From positions 684,978-748,977 of the forward strand of contig JAJEKV010000169.1 in NCBI GenBank assembly GCA_021234155.1: a stretch of DNA of 64,000 bases. The letters are read 5' to 3'. Of the stretch, positions 59,856-64,000 are shown piece after piece. The first letter of the stretch is position 1; each line of letters opens with the position of its first letter. The notes below the pieces were generated by a model. That model was not told the origin of the DNA and did no database searches. It worked only from the letters and a program-made list of their open reading frames with translations. The stretch is from Isoetes taiwanensis. Taxonomy: Eukaryota; Streptophyta; Lycopodiopsida; Isoetales; Isoetaceae. The position numbers and the translations under genes were made by a program.

Positions 59856-60810
59856 CTTGTTACATCTTATGAACTGTCATGATTAGCACTACAATGCAAT
59901 TGCCCTTGTGAGTGTGGTCTTGAATAAGATTGAGAGTAGCTTTTTGTAAATTCTCATTTACCATCCTGAATAATTCCTTTTTGTTCATTTGGGTTTATGT
60001 CTTGTTGAGAAATGAAGAGTGCTAAGTTGCTCGATCATCATTGGAGATCCAACTAACAAAAGAATCTGACAATTTATCTTTCTAGACTATTGCGAAGGCA
60101 TATAATTTAGATGATGATGAATATAACAACCTATATGAGATCTATACGGTTCGTATTTTAAGAAAAAGATATTGAAATCCTTTGGTGGCATTTGGCTGGC
60201 TTAATATTTCAAATCTTTCAGAAACATAATGGATGTAAGTAAATTCATTGTGCTCTTCTTAGAGATGTTTGAGATATCAAATAAATACATAGCACAATAA
60301 CAGGGGTTCCAGAGGGATTTGATATAGATGTATAACTCACTATTCTTGAGACCATAGACCATACCCCAAAAATAATTGAATATCTTATTATTAAAAAGAA
60401 AAAGAAAAAGAAAAACATAGATTCAATAGATAAAATAAGCACGTTAGTTTGTTGATTGCATTGGTTAAAGTATTCTTATTAGGATATCGAATTATTTCAT
60501 TGCAAAACCACCATTAGCCATATAATTCATTTAAAGCTAAAGTCATAATTAGTTTATGCATGGAAAATGCTTTAGTTCCTTTCATTGCACTCACACCATA
60601 TGTGTGATCCAAGAGATATCAATTTCTTTCCATCATAAGACACTTTAAAGACACAAAGCCGTCACACTTTTTGATGGATAGAATGGTAACTATTTTAATA
60701 TGAGAAGCTTGTAGTTTTCTTTCTATTCAACAACAATGGTTCATATGACACCACTATGAGTTGCACAATTGAAGACAGCAGTAGTTTAGAGCTTATATGA
60801 TTAATTGGAA
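59856..60810. other. unassigned AT-rich region
   Basis: No gene recognised. A GAAAAA run near 60395-60415 explains the short hydrophobic frame on the minus strand. Confidence 0.4.
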
Positions 60811-62464
60811 TGTATGCTTAAAACATAGTCGGACGCCCCTCGCTAGACATACGGCCTACCGCACACTCTGCAGAAATCCCCGTCCGCTCAACAACCGCGA
60901 CAGGCCCTCCGCCTATCCCGCACTATGGAACTCCCAGAGTGCGGAAAGGGGACACGGAAGGTGTCTTGCGCCCTTTCCCCTATGGGCTCCTATCACAACG
61001 GAAGCATAAACAACGTCAGAACTAGCAATAACAATACAACATACTACCTCGAAGGGTAGTCCATCACATATCCACATGAGCAAAGAAGATAATCATAAAC
61101 CATAAAACATGAGAGCTCCTACCCATGGCTCTGACTCATAAGGAGGTAGACTGACTGGATAGGTCTCAAGATAGAGCAGACCGAGTCATAACAATGGCGA
61201 GGGCTGGCATAGAACAATGGCTAGGGTTGACCACTCCATCCGCCCCTCTCCCAGCATACTTTGCGATGGGGCTAAATCAGGCTCGCATGACTCTAGCCTT
61301 CCTGAGACGCAATCCCATGGCATCACCCATCAAGACTACTCCAGTGTTGCATCTCCCCGTCCGATGAGGCAGAAGGGTTGCATCTCCCCTTCCTGTGGTC
61401 TAGAGGTTCCGCGGGCGGCTAGAGAATCGTGGACGACACACACGATTTCGCACCGACTTAACCCCCAAAACGAGAGCCAAGCCAACACTTGCAGCTCTCG
61501 AGGCAGCATGGCCACCATTGCCCCCAGAGGTGTCGGACCCATGCTCGCCCACACGGGTGACCACCATAAGCCTAGCCCACTATGGGATCCCCCGGCCCCC
61601 CACTTTCGGCAGGATCCTCCCTCCACATTCCCTCTAGCCCCAAGTATGTGGTGCTGAGTCATATCATAGCCTCGATAGCCTAGTGGGCTCCTATGCACAG
61701 CCGCATCTAATAGGAACTAAGGGATCTACTCTAGGAGCATACTACATATGGCCCTAGGTCTCTACCCCCCTTCCCAATACAAGAGGAGCAAACATGATCA
61801 ACCAACATCACATAATCATCATATCCTAAGAATGATCATAAGAAGAACATCTTAACCTAATCATACAATCTAACTAATAGTTAGGGTTCCTTGATTAGGG
61901 TTCAAGATGTTGAATATGGGTTCTAGGATGGCTCTTCTCTAGATACAAAATACTAGCACATCCGAATGCTAATCCCGGATGAGCTATCACAACTACTATC
62001 CTACATACCTGCTCCCCGATGCTCTCCCTCCAGATCCCAGCCCTCCATGGTCTTCGCTCACAAGCCGCTGTTCCTACCCAAGAATCGGGTCTACCCTGGC
62101 CAGGCTCTTTGCACCAGCCTATGCCACAACGAATCCAGGTTCAAAACGGGTTTCAACAAGTAGGTGAGTCTCGGGGTGCTAGGGCTGGAAAGAGGTCTAG
62201 GGTTAGGGTTTATGCCTATATAAGTTAGGTCCACCTAGGATGCCACGTGGCACCAATCGGGTGAGTCCTGTGTGGCGGTGCCCCAATAGGTTAAGGCCAC
62301 GTGGATAATGGTCTAAGCCTATGGTTGGCTAAGTTATGAGAATAACTTAGCCATGCCCCCTAGTGCCACAATCTATGGTATACAAGGCTATAAGGATAGA
62401 CTTGTATGGTGATTCGGATCCGTGAATATAATGATTTATGGCGATATTCCCCGGGACCGCCACA
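60811..62464 (-). mobile_element. 3' LTR of a Ty3/gypsy element
   Basis: On the minus strand an AGGGGAGAA polypurine tract is followed at 62464 by TGTGGCGGTCCCGGGG, the usual start of such an LTR. The proposed end is ...GCATACA at 60811. The length of ~1.65 kb is plausible. A TATA element lies within it. The right boundary is firmer than the left. No second LTR is available in the window for comparison. Confidence 0.6.
62216..62222 (-). promoter_or_regulatory. LTR TATA box
   Basis: TATATAG on the minus strand, about 240 bp into the LTR, a typical position for the retrotransposon promoter. Confidence 0.5.
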
Positions 62465-63367
62465 TTCTCCCCTTAGGACAATGTTGTCCCAAAGATTAAG
62501 CTTAAGGTGACGAACCTACCTTATGCCTGCAAAACAAGAACATGTCATAACCTTTAGCTTAGCTTAGCAATCAAGTTTTTATTAGTTCAAGTCAAAATTT
62601 TAGGCCATATTTGTACTTATACAAAATTATATAGCCTTAACATCGTTATTTCTTATAATAATTCAAAATACTATTATAAGAGTTATTAGGGTTCATAATC
62701 TAATTATGGCTCCCCCTATCTTCTCGTAACGCGCTCCTCGTTGAAGTCCTCCTTCTACTTGCCTGCAAAAGGAGCACATTACGTTAGTTTAGTTAATAAT
62801 TTGTGGTTTTAGGGGACCACCCCTTACCTCCTTGAGCCAAACCACTTGCTCAAGGTTGTCCTACTACCTTGCCCAAGATCATGGCCCTTTCGGTTTGAGC
62901 TTAGGGATCATTTAAGATGCTCCCATCATTGCCCATGATCGAAGTGCTTACCTTGTACACGATCCCCCTGGATCGAGTACACCCCAAATGCATCATGCCC
63001 CAGGGTTTCGGCTTTAGGGAACGCCTCACGCATCCCATCATCGCCGATGATCACTTTAACCTTCACCATGACCCTCCTACGGCCAGGTGTGCGTACCCCG
63101 CATCGTGGCATAGAGATCATCCGATCGATGTCCCATCATCGCCCACCATGCCTCATTCCTCACTCACATGACCCTAATGGTCATGCGCACCTCTTGGTGC
63201 GTGTGGCCTAGAGAATGCCCTAAAGGCGTATCCCATCATCGCCCACACGATCCAAGGTTCTGGCACATGCACCCTACTAACTAGAATGCATGCGCCAGGC
63301 TTAAGGCTAACTAACAACATACTAGCTAACCACCTGGCAAGTCGGGGTCGACCAAGTCGGAGACGAC
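62465..63367 (-). other. spacer between gypsy pol and 3' LTR
   Basis: About 900 bp between the pol stop at 63368 and the polypurine tract. It holds repeated phrases (CCCATCATCGCC at about 63036, 63132 and 63232) and no recognisable protein. Such long 3' spacers occur in some gypsy lineages. Confidence 0.5.
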
Positions 63368-64000
63368 TCACCCATCAAACTCCTTCATAAACTCTGGGTA
63401 TTGCTTCTCCAAATCCTGCTTCAATACCCATTTCGCGTCTTCCACGGGCAAGTGCTTCCACTTGACCAAATGCTGGAGGAATTGAGACCACCTAGTCCTC
63501 TTGAATGACTTATCAAGAAGGAATTCAGGCACTATTTCAACTTGATCCTCCGTCATTTCCAACAAAGTTGGAGTATCCAAAACCTCCTCGGGGTTAGGAT
63601 CGTGCCTTTTCAATAAACTCACATGGAAGACCTTAAGGTGGGCCAAGGGATCCAACTTGTAGGCTTGAGAGCCCACTCTTCTCCAAGATCGTGAACGGAC
63701 CAGCCCACCTCGGGGCGAGCTTCTTACAATTGCCGATGCGAAGCTTCCCTTGCCTAACCTTTACTTGAGCCAACTTTATCTGCCACAACAAAACAACTCC
63801 CAAGGAGTTTTACCTCTATCCGCTTGACTCTTCAGATATGCCCATGCTGCTGAAGATACTCCCACACTTCTACAAAAGCTACCGCATATATGCTGTTGTT
63901 GTTGAGAAACTTCCACCTTGGGCACTAAATTATGCCACATAACTAGGGTCAAGCATTGATAACTGTAACTGATCATGGGGGAGACATCTTCGATGACTCT
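63368..64000 (-). mobile_element. Ty3/gypsy pol C-terminus with chromodomain, partial
   Basis: The open minus-strand frame 63676-63368 reads YKLDPLAHLKVFHVSLLKRH (integrase C-terminus, VFHVS motif), then a chromodomain with FLQHLVKWKHLPVEDAKWV and LEKQYPEF before the stop. Upstream toward the window end, the frame shifts near 63680 but continues integrase-like sequence (KKLAPRWAGPFTILEK-type: ARPEVGWSVHDL region) to 64000. The element continues beyond the window. Chromodomain-bearing gypsy elements (chromoviruses) target heterochromatin; the family is inferred from the domain order. Confidence 0.8.

Noticed and set aside
61217-61698. ORFs of 120-146 residues on both strands inside the LTR
   Set aside because: They lie within the proposed gypsy LTR and show no protein motif.

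Overview
The window looks like a stretch of a large, repeat-rich land-plant nuclear genome. Three things support this: GT-AG spliced genes of plant families, Ty1/copia and Ty3/gypsy LTR elements with plant-type primer sites, and CACTA- and LINE-type remnants. A non-angiosperm such as a fern is my guess from the LINE style, but the sequence does not prove it. Only three loci have convincing gene structure; most of the rest is decayed mobile DNA.

Layout. 1-6.4 kb: unassigned sequence, then a broken copia element (plus strand) and opposed copia fragments meeting at a palindrome. 6.9-12.3 kb: a 4.2-kb interior flanked by ~0.6-kb inverted arms, with a CACTA-like end inside. 12.3-14.2 kb: mostly AT-rich DNA. 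14.2-16.5 kb: a GC-rich LINE remnant (minus). 19.1-22.5 kb: a decayed Crypton-like tyrosine-recombinase locus (plus). 22.7-26.2 kb: a long coiled-coil protein with a C-terminal membrane segment ending in the plant KASH tetrapeptide VVPT (minus). 25.5-36.6 kb: a head-to-tail duplication of ~5.5 kb that starts inside that gene. 36.9-40.5 kb: another LINE. 41.4-42.6 kb: a (TA)n tract and a ~216-bp tandem repeat. 42.9-50.1 kb: unidentified exon-like pieces and a gypsy fragment. 51.3-53.2 kb: a spliceable, uninterrupted Crypton-like tyrosine-recombinase gene (minus). 54.3-56.6 kb: a divergently oriented plant alpha/beta hydrolase with one frameshifting base. 58.2-59.9 kb: a LINE fragment. 60.8-64.0 kb: the 3' LTR and chromodomain end of a gypsy element (minus) running off the window.

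The most striking content is the pair of Crypton/DUF3504-type tyrosine recombinases. The gene at 51-53 kb can be spliced into a 547-residue protein with every junction in frame. The copy at 19.6-22.1 kb is its dead relative. Both carry lysine where the first catalytic arginine is expected and lysine in the His-x-x-Arg box, and both have very short introns, one at almost the same position. I know of no well-described land-plant group of this kind.

The second theme is sequence quality. The two copies of the 5.5-kb duplication differ by many small indels, and each preserves reading frame where the other loses it. The hydrolase is broken by one extra G in a G run. Some apparent pseudogenisation here may therefore be assembly or base-calling error. 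All domain calls were made by eye from motif order; no search was run.
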